Source of the DNA: JBBSEZ01 sp038239195
GTDB lineage: Bacteria; Planctomycetota; Planctomycetia; Gemmatales; Gemmataceae
Reading direction: 5' to 3'
Assembly (NCBI GenBank): GCA_038239195.1
Contig: JBBSEZ010000533.1
Location: 1-6,115 of the forward strand
DNA: 6,115 bases
Shown here: positions 1 to 6,027 of the stretch, in pieces
Position numbering within the stretch: position 1 is the first letter of the stretch
Layout: each line of letters opens with the position of its first letter
Notes under the pieces: model-generated
The model's input: the letters and a program-made list of their open reading frames with translations, nothing else
Told to the model about the DNA's origin: nothing
Database searches by the model: none
Program-made: the position numbers and the translations under genes

Positions 1-321
1 ATCGTGTTCGCCGAGAAGGCCGGCTGCGACGAAGCCTGGCGCGAAGCATTGAAAGGGTGGGACGTCATGGAGTCGAAAATCGTCAACGAGTGGACCGCGC
101 AGGCCCGCGCCGAGGGCGAGGCCAAGGGCGAGGCCAAGGGCGAGGCCAAGGGCATCGTTGGTTCGCTACTAAGGGTGTTGGAAGGCCGGTTCAAGGAAGT
201 GCCGGACGAACTGCGCACCGCCATCCGGGGCATCAAAGACGCGACTCGTCTGAATGCCTGCATCGACCTCGCCATCCGCTCCCGCAGCCTGCGCCTGTTC
301 CGGCAGAAGGCCGGCCTCTGA
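1..321 (+). CDS. Rpn/PD-(D/E)XK transposase-like protein, C-terminal part (5' truncated by window)
   Basis: The reading frame is open from the first base and ends at TGA 319-321, so the true start lies upstream. The GTG at 4 is not a credible start because the frame is already open before it. What remains, about 106 residues, looks like the tail of the Rpn / PD-(D/E)XK nuclease 'putative transposase' proteins common in planctomycetes and cyanobacteria. It has a helical segment (ESKIVNEWTAQARAEG), a hydrophilic EAKG repeat (three exact copies, 118-153), then a DUF4351-like ending with an LLRVLEGRF motif and a final helix ending RLFRQKAGL. The nuclease core, with its catalytic D/E/K residues, would be upstream and cannot be judged. 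Members of this group are linked to recombination-promoting nuclease activity, but most are uncharacterised. The family call rests on recalled resemblance of the tail, not on a search. Confidence 0.7.
   Translation: MVFAEKAGCDEAWREALKGWDVMESKIVNEWTAQARAEGEAKGEAKGEAKGIVGSLLRVLEGRFKEVPDELRTAIRGIKDATRLNACIDLAIRSRSLRLFRQKAGL
118..153 (+). repeat. 12-bp in-frame tandem repeat (EAKG x3)
   Basis: Three exact copies of GAGGCCAAGGGC lie head to tail, preceded by a partial copy (GAGGGC, 112-117). Each unit encodes Glu-Ala-Lys-Gly. Because the unit is a multiple of three, gain or loss of copies by slippage would keep the frame and only change the length of a charged linker before the DUF4351-like tail. 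Similar E/A/K/G repeats are frequent in this protein group. Confidence 0.9.
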
Positions 322-371
322 ATCGACCTCGTCTATCCCGGACGCCCTCGCCGTTCTGGCCCCGCGCCCAC

Positions 372-408
372 CCTTCTGCTACAAAGGGTACGCCCACCAA
401 GCAGAAGG
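372..408 (+). promoter_or_regulatory. Inverted repeat overlapping the ribosome binding site of the 418 gene
   Basis: CCTTCTGCT (372-380) is perfectly complementary to AGCAGAAGG (400-408), giving a 9-bp stem with a 19-nt loop. The right arm contains most of the Shine-Dalgarno-like AGAAGGA (403-409), which sits 8 nt before the ATG at 418. In a transcript starting upstream of 372 the stem would hide the ribosome binding site, which could tune translation. If transcription instead starts just after the AT-rich TACAAA (380-385), the left arm would not be transcribed and no hairpin could form. The pairing is seen directly; the regulatory role is inference. Confidence 0.4.
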
Positions 409-417
409 ACCACCCTC

Positions 418-3393
418 ATGACGCCACGCTCTCTCCTCGCCCTTCCCCTCCTCGCCCTGCTCTGCTCCACCGCCGCGGCCGCACCTCCCACCGTCATCGT
501 CGCCGAGGGCGAACAGTTCAAGCCCCTCGACGCCAAGGGCTGGAAGGTCACTCATCAAGACGACACCTATGGCAGTCATACCTATGGCGGAATGTGGATG
601 ACCCACGGCGGTTGCCTCGGCGCCCCCGCCGACAGCAACGGCTCGGTCGCCACGCAGATCGTTCAAGTCCCTGTGGCCGGCAAGTATCGGGTCTGGAGCA
701 AGTACCAGGCCCCGCCCTACTTTAACTACCTCCATCGCATCGACGTCTACCAGAACGGCAAGCGCCTCTTCGCCGCCACCTACGGACGAGCCGGCACGCC
801 GCGCCTGTGGAGCTTCAGCGGCGTCAGCACCGAACTGTGGTGGTACTGGGGCGTCGATCACGATGCTGCCGAGGCCCCCAAACTGCTCGTCGAGTTGGCC
901 GCCGGCCCCGCCGAGGTTCGCCTCACCGCGCTCCCCAACCCAGCTCCTGCCGGCGATCGCTTCATCGACTTCATCGTGCTGACCACGAGCCCCGCCGACG
1001 ATTACGACGGCTTCAAGCCGAACCGCGTCGGCAGCCCCTTCACCAACGAGGCCCTCGCCGCTACCAGGCTCTACGCCCGCTTCCGCAACACGGGCCCGGC
1101 CCCGGCGCAGCTCACGGTGAGTCGCGCGGGCCACTACCAGCCCAACTACGGTGGGGCGACGGCGAAGTTCCCGGCCAGGCCCGTCGCGGCGGGGGCGTGG
1201 AGCGAATGGTTCAACGTTGGCCCCTTCTGCCGGCTCGTCCACGATGAGGGGCTCACCCTCGCCCTGCCCGGCGCCCCTGGCGAGTTTGGCGTACAGTTCA
1301 GCCGCGATGCCGCCGGCAAGGCACTCGTCGGCGACGTGCAACTACGCTCGGGCGAGGTTGCCGTCGTGCCCCTGGAGATCGCGTGGAAGAAGGGCGCCGT
1401 CGTCAAGACGAGCAAGACGTGGGCGCGCGAGATCGTGACCGCGAGCAAGACGTGGCGCACCGCCAACGGCGGCAAGAAGCCAGAGCGCATCCTCTTCTAC
1501 GGCGCCTTCGGCGGGAACGAGGATTGGGTGAGCGAGCTCAAGGACCGCCTCGGCTACAACACCCTGTTGCCCGAGCGCTACAAGCAGGTGAAACGCGCCA
1601 CGGTGGCCCAGCACTACGGCAGCCCCACGGCGATCAAGGCGCTGGCGGGCAAGATGACGCCAGCCGAGAAGGAACGGCTGCGCGTCGTCAGCTTTGGCGA
1701 CGAGATCAGCCTGGGCAAGATCAACTTCGCCGATCTCAAGTTGAGGAGAAAGTTCCACACCTGGCTCAAGGCCAAGGGCGTGACGGCCGCCGACTTGAAG
1801 ATGCCCGTCGAGGAGGCGACGCTCACCGAGAAGGGCAATGGCCGTCTGGTGTGGTACTCCAACCTCTTCAACGAGGAGGAGCGCTTCGCCGACTACCGAG
1901 CCATGACCGAATTGACCAAAAGCCTGTTTGGTCCCGAGGTGCTGACGGGCGCCAACTACTCGCCCCACCACCTCGCGCTCTGTTACGGCCCGGTCTACCA
2001 GTGGGTAGACGTCTTCAAGCAGCGCGGAATGAGCATGTTCTGGGCCGAGGACTACGTGTTCAGCGTCCCGGAGGCGCCGCAAATCCTCTCGTGGATGTTC
2101 GGCCAGGCTCGCTGCGCCGTCAAGTATCACGGCCAGCCGATCCACTTCTACGTCATGCCTCACGCCCCCGGTCAGGTGCCGGGCTACCTGCGCCGCAACA
2201 CGTATCTGAGCGTCGGCTTCGGCGCCCGGCACGTGGACAACTTCTGGGTGGCGCCGGCCGAGCGCTTCACCGAGAACTACGTGGCCTGGGGCCGAACCGA
2301 CACCTTCCGGGCCCTTTATGAGTCGATCTACGACGCCGCCGAGGCCGAAAAGTATCAAGCTGGAGGGACGGTGCGCCCCGCGCGCGTGGCGATCATCACC
2401 GGCAAGGCGACCGACTTTCACGAGTCGCGGCTGCTGGTGGACAAGGAGCAAGACGCCTTCACGAAGCGCTGCGCCAACGCGCCGGACAAGATCAACCAGG
2501 TCTTGTGCCGCAAGGACCAGCAGTATCTCTACCTCGCTCTGCGCCACGCCCAGCACGCTGTCGATCTCGTCACCGAAGACGACGTGGCGGAGGACGTGCT
2601 GAAGAATTACGACGTCGTCTACTTCGCCGGCGAGTGGGCCGACACGCGAGCCATCGCCAAGCTCGACGCCTGGGTGAAAGCAGGCGGCACCCTCTACGCC
2701 GCGGCGGGGCTGGGGCACCGCAACCAGTACGACGAGCCGGAAGTTGGGATGTTGAAGCTCCTGGGCCTCAAAGGCACGAAGCTGACGAAGAACGCCATCG
2801 CCCCGCGCACCCTGTTGGAGCTCCCCTTGCAACGGCCCATCGACGTCATCGCGCTGGGCAAGAGCAAGGTGGCCGCCCTGGGCATGAAGCAGGTGCTGAG
2901 CCCGGACAAGGCGAAGGTGCTCGGGACGTGGTCGGACGGCAGCGCCGCCGTGACGGTCCACGAACACGGCAAGGGGCGTGCCTTCGCCGTGGGCACTCTG
3001 GCGGGAGCGAGCTACCTCAAGACGGGCCTGCGCGCGATCCCCTACGCCCGCGGTGGTCGCCATACGGTCTACAATCCGACGGGCTTCGACGAGGCAGCGA
3101 CGAAGCTGGCGCGCCTCGGCATCGATGCGGCGAGGCCAACGCAGGCGGTGGTGTGCGCCAACCCGGGCGTCGAGGGCGTGGTGATCGACCACAAGGACGG
3201 GACGCTGCTGACCCTCGTGAACTGGACGAACGGGCCGGTGAAGGACCTGGCGGTGAGCGTACGGCTGGCGACAGCGCCGAAGGGCGTGCGGTCTGTCGTC
3301 GGGCAGAAGGCGGTGCCGTTCGCGTACAAGGACGGGGTGGCGACGTTCAAGGTGGGCCTGGAGGAAGCCGACTACCTCCTGATGGCGAAGTGA
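418..3393 (+). CDS. Secreted GH42-like (clan GH-A-like) multidomain glycoside hydrolase candidate
   Basis: This 991-residue protein starts at ATG 418, 8 nt after an AGAAGGA site. It opens with a classical signal peptide: R4, a leucine/alanine core at residues 5-15 and a likely signal peptidase I cut near A21/A22. Residues about 23-350 look like beta-sandwich, carbohydrate-binding-type modules, with an aromatic cluster W141-W142-Y143-W144. Residues about 355-640 resemble a TIM barrel. Candidate catalytic acids are E429 in SFGDEISLG and E544 in FWAEDY, and a GFGARHVDNFWV strand (600-611) recalls the late barrel strand of GH42. Residues about 652-860 resemble the GATase-like trimerisation domain of GH42 enzymes (ARVAIITGK; DVVYFAGEW at 732-740; WVKAGGTLYAAAGLG to 766). 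A C-terminal beta domain ends at 991. It probably acts on sugars in the periplasm or outside the cell. GH42 enzymes usually have about 650-700 residues and an Asn-Glu acid/base motif; here it is Asp-Glu, so the exact family and substrate are unknown. It may also be a non-catalytic homologue. Confidence 0.7.
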   Translation: MTPRSLLALPLLALLCSTAAAAPPTVIVAEGEQFKPLDAKGWKVTHQDDTYGSHTYGGMWMTHGGCLGAPADSNGSVATQIVQVPVAGKYRVWSKYQAPPYFNYLHRIDVYQNGKRLFAATYGRAGTPRLWSFSGVSTELWWYWGVDHDAAEAPKLLVELAAGPAEVRLTALPNPAPAGDRFIDFIVLTTSPADDYDGFKPNRVGSPFTNEALAATRLYARFRNTGPAPAQLTVSRAGHYQPNYGGATAKFPARPVAAGAWSEWFNVGPFCRLVHDEGLTLALPGAPGEFGVQFSRDAAGKALVGDVQLRSGEVAVVPLEIAWKKGAVVKTSKTWAREIVTASKTWRTANGGKKPERILFYGAFGGNEDWVSELKDRLGYNTLLPERYKQVKRATVAQHYGSPTAIKALAGKMTPAEKERLRVVSFGDEISLGKINFADLKLRRKFHTWLKAKGVTAADLKMPVEEATLTEKGNGRLVWYSNLFNEEERFADYRAMTELTKSLFGPEVLTGANYSPHHLALCYGPVYQWVDVFKQRGMSMFWAEDYVFSVPEAPQILSWMFGQARCAVKYHGQPIHFYVMPHAPGQVPGYLRRNTYLSVGFGARHVDNFWVAPAERFTENYVAWGRTDTFRALYESIYDAAEAEKYQAGGTVRPARVAIITGKATDFHESRLLVDKEQDAFTKRCANAPDKINQVLCRKDQQYLYLALRHAQHAVDLVTEDDVAEDVLKNYDVVYFAGEWADTRAIAKLDAWVKAGGTLYAAAGLGHRNQYDEPEVGMLKLLGLKGTKLTKNAIAPRTLLELPLQRPIDVIALGKSKVAALGMKQVLSPDKAKVLGTWSDGSAAVTVHEHGKGRAFAVGTLAGASYLKTGLRAIPYARGGRHTVYNPTGFDEAATKLARLGIDAARPTQAVVCANPGVEGVVIDHKDGTLLTLVNWTNGPVKDLAVSVRLATAPKGVRSVVGQKAVPFAYKDGVATFKVGLEEADYLLMAK
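1409..1455 (+). repeat. 14-bp direct repeat, 33-bp period, inside the secreted enzyme gene
   Basis: CGAGCAAGACGTGG occurs exactly at 1409-1422 and again at 1442-1455. The 33-bp spacing is 11 codons, so it gives two SKTW motifs (residues 332-335 and 343-346) in the same frame. It lies at the junction between the N-terminal beta region and the barrel. It may be the remains of a small in-frame duplication, or codon-level chance in a Lys/Thr/Trp-rich linker. Confidence 0.6.
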
Positions 3394-3414
3394 TTGGTCC
3401 CGCGGCGGCCGTAC

Positions 3415-3465
3415 GTCCGGCTTTCCAGCCGGACACGCCCCCGAAGACCGGCTGGAAAGCCGGTC
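3415..3465. repeat. Inverted pair of REP-like palindromes (BIME-like)
   Basis: The first hairpin (3415-3434) has an 8-bp stem GTCCGGCT/AGCCGGAC and loop TTCC. The second (3446-3465) has an 8-bp stem GACCGGCT/AGCCGGTC and loop GGAA. The core CCGGCTTTCCAGCCGG (3417-3432) is the exact reverse complement of CCGGCTGGAAAGCCGG (3448-3463). The two units are therefore mirror images separated by an 11-nt spacer, and could also fold into one long hairpin. This is the layout of bacterial REP doublets, which are spread by RAYT-type (Y1) transposases. The position just after a stop codon (3393) also suits a role in 3' mRNA protection or transcription termination. The pairing is certain; REP identity requires finding other copies in the genome. 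Confidence 0.65.
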
Positions 3466-3524
3466 CCACGGCGCCTCCCGAGCCCTCGGGCGCGCCAGGG
3501 CTGTTTCTGCGGCGGGCGAGCCGG

Positions 3525-3536
3525 TAAACTGATAAA
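3525..3536 (+). promoter_or_regulatory. Possible -10-like AT-rich patch upstream of the membrane protein/uup operon
   Basis: TAAACT (3525-3530), followed closely by GATAAA, is the only AT-rich stretch in a very GC-rich gap, about 90 bp before the ATG at 3623. It resembles a sigma-70-type -10 box (TATAAT). No convincing -35 box is seen 16-18 bp upstream. If it is the promoter, the 16-bp hairpin at 3544-3578 would lie in the 5' untranslated leader. Confidence 0.25.
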
Positions 3537-3543
3537 GAGGCGG

Positions 3544-3578
3544 CGTCCCTTCACGGCCGGAACGGCCGTGAAGGGACG
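3544..3578. repeat. Perfect 16-bp stem / 3-nt loop palindrome
   Basis: CGTCCCTTCACGGCCG (3544-3559) and its exact reverse complement (3563-3578) flank a GAA loop. The stem is far stronger than expected by chance. It ends 44 nt before the start codon of the membrane protein gene. There is no T-tract after it, so a simple intrinsic terminator is unlikely. It may be a dispersed palindromic element (REP/MITE-like), a leader hairpin, or a bidirectional transcription barrier. Its sequence is unrelated to that of the doublet at 3415-3465. Confidence 0.75.
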
Positions 3579-3622
3579 TTCCGTTCGCCCCCGCGCACGA
3601 ACCCACGCAACGAGGGCCCCGA

Positions 3623-4108
3623 ATGTCGCAGTCCCCGCCGCCCGCAAAGCCCCCGACGCGCCTGCCTGTCGGGGCGATCGCGGCGGGCCTGCTCGCCGGC
3701 GCCGTCGCGGGCGGGCTCGCCCGGTTCGTCAGCCGCCTCCTCTCGGGAGACGGCACCGATGCTGGCGGAGCGATCTGGGCCGGCGCCATTCCCGGGGCGC
3801 TCATTGGCAGCGCCATCAGCCAGGTCGCGGCCTGGACGGTCCGGCGCACCGCGACGAAAGGCGCCGCACGCTTTGCCGTGGCAACTCTGACGGGCGTCGT
3901 CGCCGGGCTCGCGCTATTGGCGGCGCTGGGAGGAGTGATGGTTTTTGCGCTCACGGCCCTGGTCCCTCTGACTTCCAACGGCGACGAGCCGGTGCCGAAG
4001 TTGCTGCTCCGGATCGCAGCCTGGGGGGCTGTCGTCGGCGGGGCCTCCGGCGTTGCTGGGGCCCGGGCCGACGTGCCCCCCGAAAACAAGGACGGGCCCC
4101 GCCCATGA
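3623..4108 (+). CDS. Small four-helix glycine-zipper membrane protein, unknown function
   Basis: The 161-residue product starts at ATG 3623, 6 nt after GAGGG (3612-3616). The N-terminus is short and proline-rich (residues 1-15). Four hydrophobic segments follow at about 15-37, 48-73, 83-117 and 127-147. The last about 14 residues are hydrophilic, with D/E/K/P. Each segment has glycine or small-residue spacing: G22-G26-G30, G54-G58-G62, G91-G95 and G135-G139-G143. Such GxxxG patterns favour tight helix packing or oligomer formation in the inner membrane. I do not recognise a named family and see no catalytic motif. The TGA stop (4106-4108) overlaps the next gene's ATG, so it is very probably co-expressed with the ABC-F ATPase. 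ABC-F proteins normally work without a membrane partner, so the pairing need not mean they form a transporter. Confidence 0.8.
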   Translation: MSQSPPPAKPPTRLPVGAIAAGLLAGAVAGGLARFVSRLLSGDGTDAGGAIWAGAIPGALIGSAISQVAAWTVRRTATKGAARFAVATLTGVVAGLALLAALGGVMVFALTALVPLTSNGDEPVPKLLLRIAAWGAVVGGASGVAGARADVPPENKDGPRP

Positions 4109-5901
4109 CGGTGTTACTCAACTTCGAGTCGCTCACCAAGGCCTACGGCCCGCGCCCCCTCTTCGCTGGCCTGACGATGGACCTCAACACCGGCGAGCGC
4201 GTCGGGCTGATCGGGCCTAACGGCTCCGGGAAGTCCACCTTGCTGAAAATCCTGGCCGGGCTCGAGGCGCCCGACGCCGGCATCGTCGCCCTGCGCAAGA
4301 CCACGCGCCTCGGCTACGCCCCCCAGGAGCCGACCTTCGAGGCGGGCCTGACCGTCGAGCAAGTCGTCGCCGCCGGGATGAGCGACCTGCCGTTGGAGGA
4401 CTACGAGCGCGACACCCAGGTGTCGATCACGCTCACCAAAATGGGCTTCGCCGATCCCATTCAGCGCGTCGAGACGCTGTCGGGCGGCTGGCGCAAGCGG
4501 CTGGCGCTGGCGCGCGAGCTGGCCCGAGAGCCCGATCTCTTGCTCCTCGACGAGCCCACCAACCACCTCGACCTCGAAGGCATCCTCTGGCTGGAGGAGC
4601 TCTTGCAGAACGCGCCGTTCGCGTTCCTGGTCGTGAGCCACGACCGCTACTTCCTGGAGAACGTGGCCAATCAGGTCGTCGAGTTGAACCGCACCTACCC
4701 CGATGGGTATTTCCGCGCCGCCGGCAGCTACAGCGCGTTCCTGAGCAAGCGCGAGGAGTTTTTGGAGGGGCAGGCGGCCCGGGAACTTGTTCTGGCCAAC
4801 CAGGTGCGCCGGGAGGTCGATTGGCTGAGCCGCAAGGCGCCGGCGCGCACGCGCAAGTCGAGCTCGCGGATCGAGGCGGCGGGGCAGCTCATGTCGGAAT
4901 TGGCGGAGGTCAAATTTCGCAACGCCCAATCGCAGACGGTGCAGATCGACTTCTCCTCGACGGGGCGCCAGTCGCGCAAGTTGCTGGTCGCGGAAGGCCT
5001 CGCCAAGTCTCTCGGCGGGAAAGCGCTGTTCCGCGACCTGTCGTTCGTCCTCTCGCCGCGCATGAAGCTCGGCCTTCTGGGCAGCAACGGCAGCGGAAAA
5101 TCGACGTTGCTGCGGCTGCTGAACGAGGAGCTCGCCCCCGACGCCGGCACGATCGCGCGGGCCGAGGGCCTGCGGGTGGTGACGTTCGACCAGAACCGCG
5201 AGCAGCTCGACCGCGCCGTCACCTTGCGGAGGGCACTGCTGCCCAACGGTGACACGGTGGTGTATCAGGGGCGCTCGATTCACGTCTCGGCGTGGGCGAA
5301 GCGCTTCTTGTTCCGAAGCGACCAGCTCGACGTGCCGGTGGGCGACCTGTCGGGGGGCGAGCAGGCGCGCATCCTGATCGCCCGGCTGATGGTACAGCCC
5401 GCCGACGTGCTGTTGCTCGACGAGCCGACCAATGACCTCGACCTTCCTTCGTTGGAGGTGCTGGAGGAGGGCCTGGCCGAGTTCCCCGGCGCCCTGGTGC
5501 TGGTCACGCACGACCGCTACCTGCTGGACCGCCTCTGCACCGAACTGGTCGGCCTGGGTCGCGGCGAGGCACGGCTGTTCGCCGACTGCGCGCAGTGGCT
5601 GGCGGCGCAGGCCTCGTTTCCCGAGGTGACGGCCCGGCCCACGAAGGCGGCGGCGAAGCCATCGGCGAAGGGGGCCGAGAAGGCGAAACGGCTCACCTAC
5701 CCCGAGCAGCGCGAACTGGAGCAGATGGAAGGCAAGATCCTGGCCGCGGAGGAGGCCTTCGCGTCGCGCGAGCGCGCGGTGGGGGAGGCGGCGGGCGACC
5801 ACGTGCGGATGCAGGAGGCGTGTACGGCCATGCAGTTGGCGCAGGAGGAGGTGGATCGCCTGTACGCGCGCTGGGCGGAGCTGGAAGCGAAGCAGAAGTG
5901 A
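4105..5901 (+). CDS. uup: ABC-F family ATPase, Uup type
   Basis: The 598-residue soluble protein has two ABC ATPase domains in one chain and no membrane segments. Domain 1 has Walker A GPNGSGKST (37-45), signature LSGGW (125-129), Walker B LLLLDEPTNHLD (145-156) and switch His179 (VVSHDRY). A charged linker (about 213-290) follows, corresponding to the ABC-F interdomain arm that contacts tRNA and rRNA. Domain 2 has Walker A GSNGSGKST (326-334), signature LSGGEQ (415-420), Walker B LLLDEPTNDLD (436-446) and His469 (VTHDRY). A Lys/Ala-rich spacer (about 512-530) leads to a coiled coil (533-598) beginning YPEQRELEQ and containing ARWAEL, which closely matches the C-terminal coiled coil of E. coli Uup. 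Uup binds ribosomes and branched DNA. It is linked to relief of translation stalling and to suppression of precise transposon excision. The ATG at 4105 is chosen because it overlaps the upstream stop (ATGA) and directly precedes the conserved N-terminus; AAGGA at 4088-4092 is a distant ribosome binding site, which suggests translational coupling. Both ATP sites look intact. Confidence 0.88.
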   Translation: MTVLLNFESLTKAYGPRPLFAGLTMDLNTGERVGLIGPNGSGKSTLLKILAGLEAPDAGIVALRKTTRLGYAPQEPTFEAGLTVEQVVAAGMSDLPLEDYERDTQVSITLTKMGFADPIQRVETLSGGWRKRLALARELAREPDLLLLDEPTNHLDLEGILWLEELLQNAPFAFLVVSHDRYFLENVANQVVELNRTYPDGYFRAAGSYSAFLSKREEFLEGQAARELVLANQVRREVDWLSRKAPARTRKSSSRIEAAGQLMSELAEVKFRNAQSQTVQIDFSSTGRQSRKLLVAEGLAKSLGGKALFRDLSFVLSPRMKLGLLGSNGSGKSTLLRLLNEELAPDAGTIARAEGLRVVTFDQNREQLDRAVTLRRALLPNGDTVVYQGRSIHVSAWAKRFLFRSDQLDVPVGDLSGGEQARILIARLMVQPADVLLLDEPTNDLDLPSLEVLEEGLAEFPGALVLVTHDRYLLDRLCTELVGLGRGEARLFADCAQWLAAQASFPEVTARPTKAAAKPSAKGAEKAKRLTYPEQRELEQMEGKILAAEEAFASRERAVGEAAGDHVRMQEACTAMQLAQEEVDRLYARWAELEAKQK

Positions 5902-5947
5902 CAAGGCCCGCGAGGTTTGCCTGGCCGGCGCCTTTTGCCGGGTGGAT

Positions 5948-5973
5948 TCGCCCACGCCGCGCTGCGTGGGCGA
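5948..5973 (+). terminator. Candidate terminator hairpin downstream of uup
   Basis: TCGCCCACGC (5948-5957) pairs perfectly with GCGTGGGCGA (5964-5973), giving a 10-bp stem with a 6-nt loop, 46 nt after the uup stop codon. The position fits transcription termination or 3' end protection. The downstream sequence (TGCCCGTCAGG) lacks a T-tract, so a classical intrinsic terminator is not proven. A dispersed palindrome is an alternative. Confidence 0.45.
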
Positions 5974-5984
5974 TGCCCGTCAGG

Positions 5985-5990
5985 TAAAAT
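5985..5990 (+). promoter_or_regulatory. Possible -10-like TAAAAT
   Basis: TAAAAT in the context GGTAAAATG differs from the sigma-70 -10 consensus at one base and stands out from its GC-rich surroundings. It follows the hairpin at 5948-5973 and points toward an unseen downstream gene. No -35 box is evident, and the predicted transcript would begin directly in the G11 run. This is weak evidence. Confidence 0.2.
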
Positions 5991-5995
5991 GTCGT

Positions 5996-6027
5996 GGGGG
6001 GGGGGGTGCAGGGCGGGGGCTGAGGGG
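5996..6027 (+). other. Guanine-rich tract with G-quadruplex pattern
   Basis: Four G-runs lie close together: G11 (5996-6006), G3 (6011-6013), G5 (6015-6019) and G4 (6024-6027), with linkers of 4, 1 and 4 nt. This satisfies the usual G3+N1-7 quadruplex rule on the + strand. Further G-runs follow at 6066-6072 and 6098-6111. The G11 homopolymer is also a likely slippage or sequencing-error site, so its exact length should be treated with caution. Confidence 0.6.

Larger units (their letters stand above)
3394..3622. other. Palindrome-rich intergenic region
   Basis: This 229-bp gap has no credible gene. It holds an inverted pair of hairpins (3415-3465), a small GC-rich stem CCCGA/TCGGG (3477-3481 with 3486-3490), an AT-rich patch (about 3525-3536), and a perfect 16-bp palindrome (3544-3578). 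None of the hairpins is followed by a run of T, so they do not look like standard intrinsic terminators. Together they could separate transcription of the secreted enzyme from that of the downstream operon. The frame of the downstream ABC-F gene is also open through this region, but only by chance. Confidence 0.75.

Noticed and set aside
448..480. Possible lipoprotein lipobox (LALLC) in the signal peptide of the secreted enzyme
   Set aside because: The residue before Cys16 is Leu, not Gly/Ala/Ser, and an A-x-A signal peptidase I site follows at residues 19-22.
565..588. 9-bp direct repeat ACCTATGGC (565-573 and 580-588)
   Set aside because: It is short and explained by two nearby Tyr-Gly codon pairs in the protein; no further copies are seen.
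379..1341. 320-codon minus-strand open frame opposite the start of the secreted enzyme
   Set aside because: The + strand frame has a signal peptide and ribosome binding site; the antisense product is Gly/Ala/Val/Arg low-complexity sequence.
1342..4089. 915-codon open frame on the minus strand spanning the secreted enzyme, the gap and the membrane protein
   Set aside because: It crosses two + strand genes and the palindromic gap, is low-complexity and Arg/Ala/Val/His-rich with no domain signature, and is the expected antisense shadow of high-GC codon use.
3394..4104. Upstream extension of the uup frame back to 3394
   Set aside because: The extra residues are Arg/Pro/Ala-rich, run through two palindromes and the membrane protein gene, and lie outside the conserved Uup N-terminus, which begins at ATG 4105.
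4105..5901. Antibiotic-resistance ABC-F (ribosome protection) interpretation
   Set aside because: The C-terminal coiled coil beginning YPEQRELEQ and the second domain sequence match Uup, a housekeeping subgroup, and no resistance context is present.
4114..5955. 613-codon open frame on the minus strand opposite uup
   Set aside because: It mirrors the uup frame, is dominated by Arg, Leu, Gln and His, and shows no recognisable motif, while uup has all its ABC motifs.
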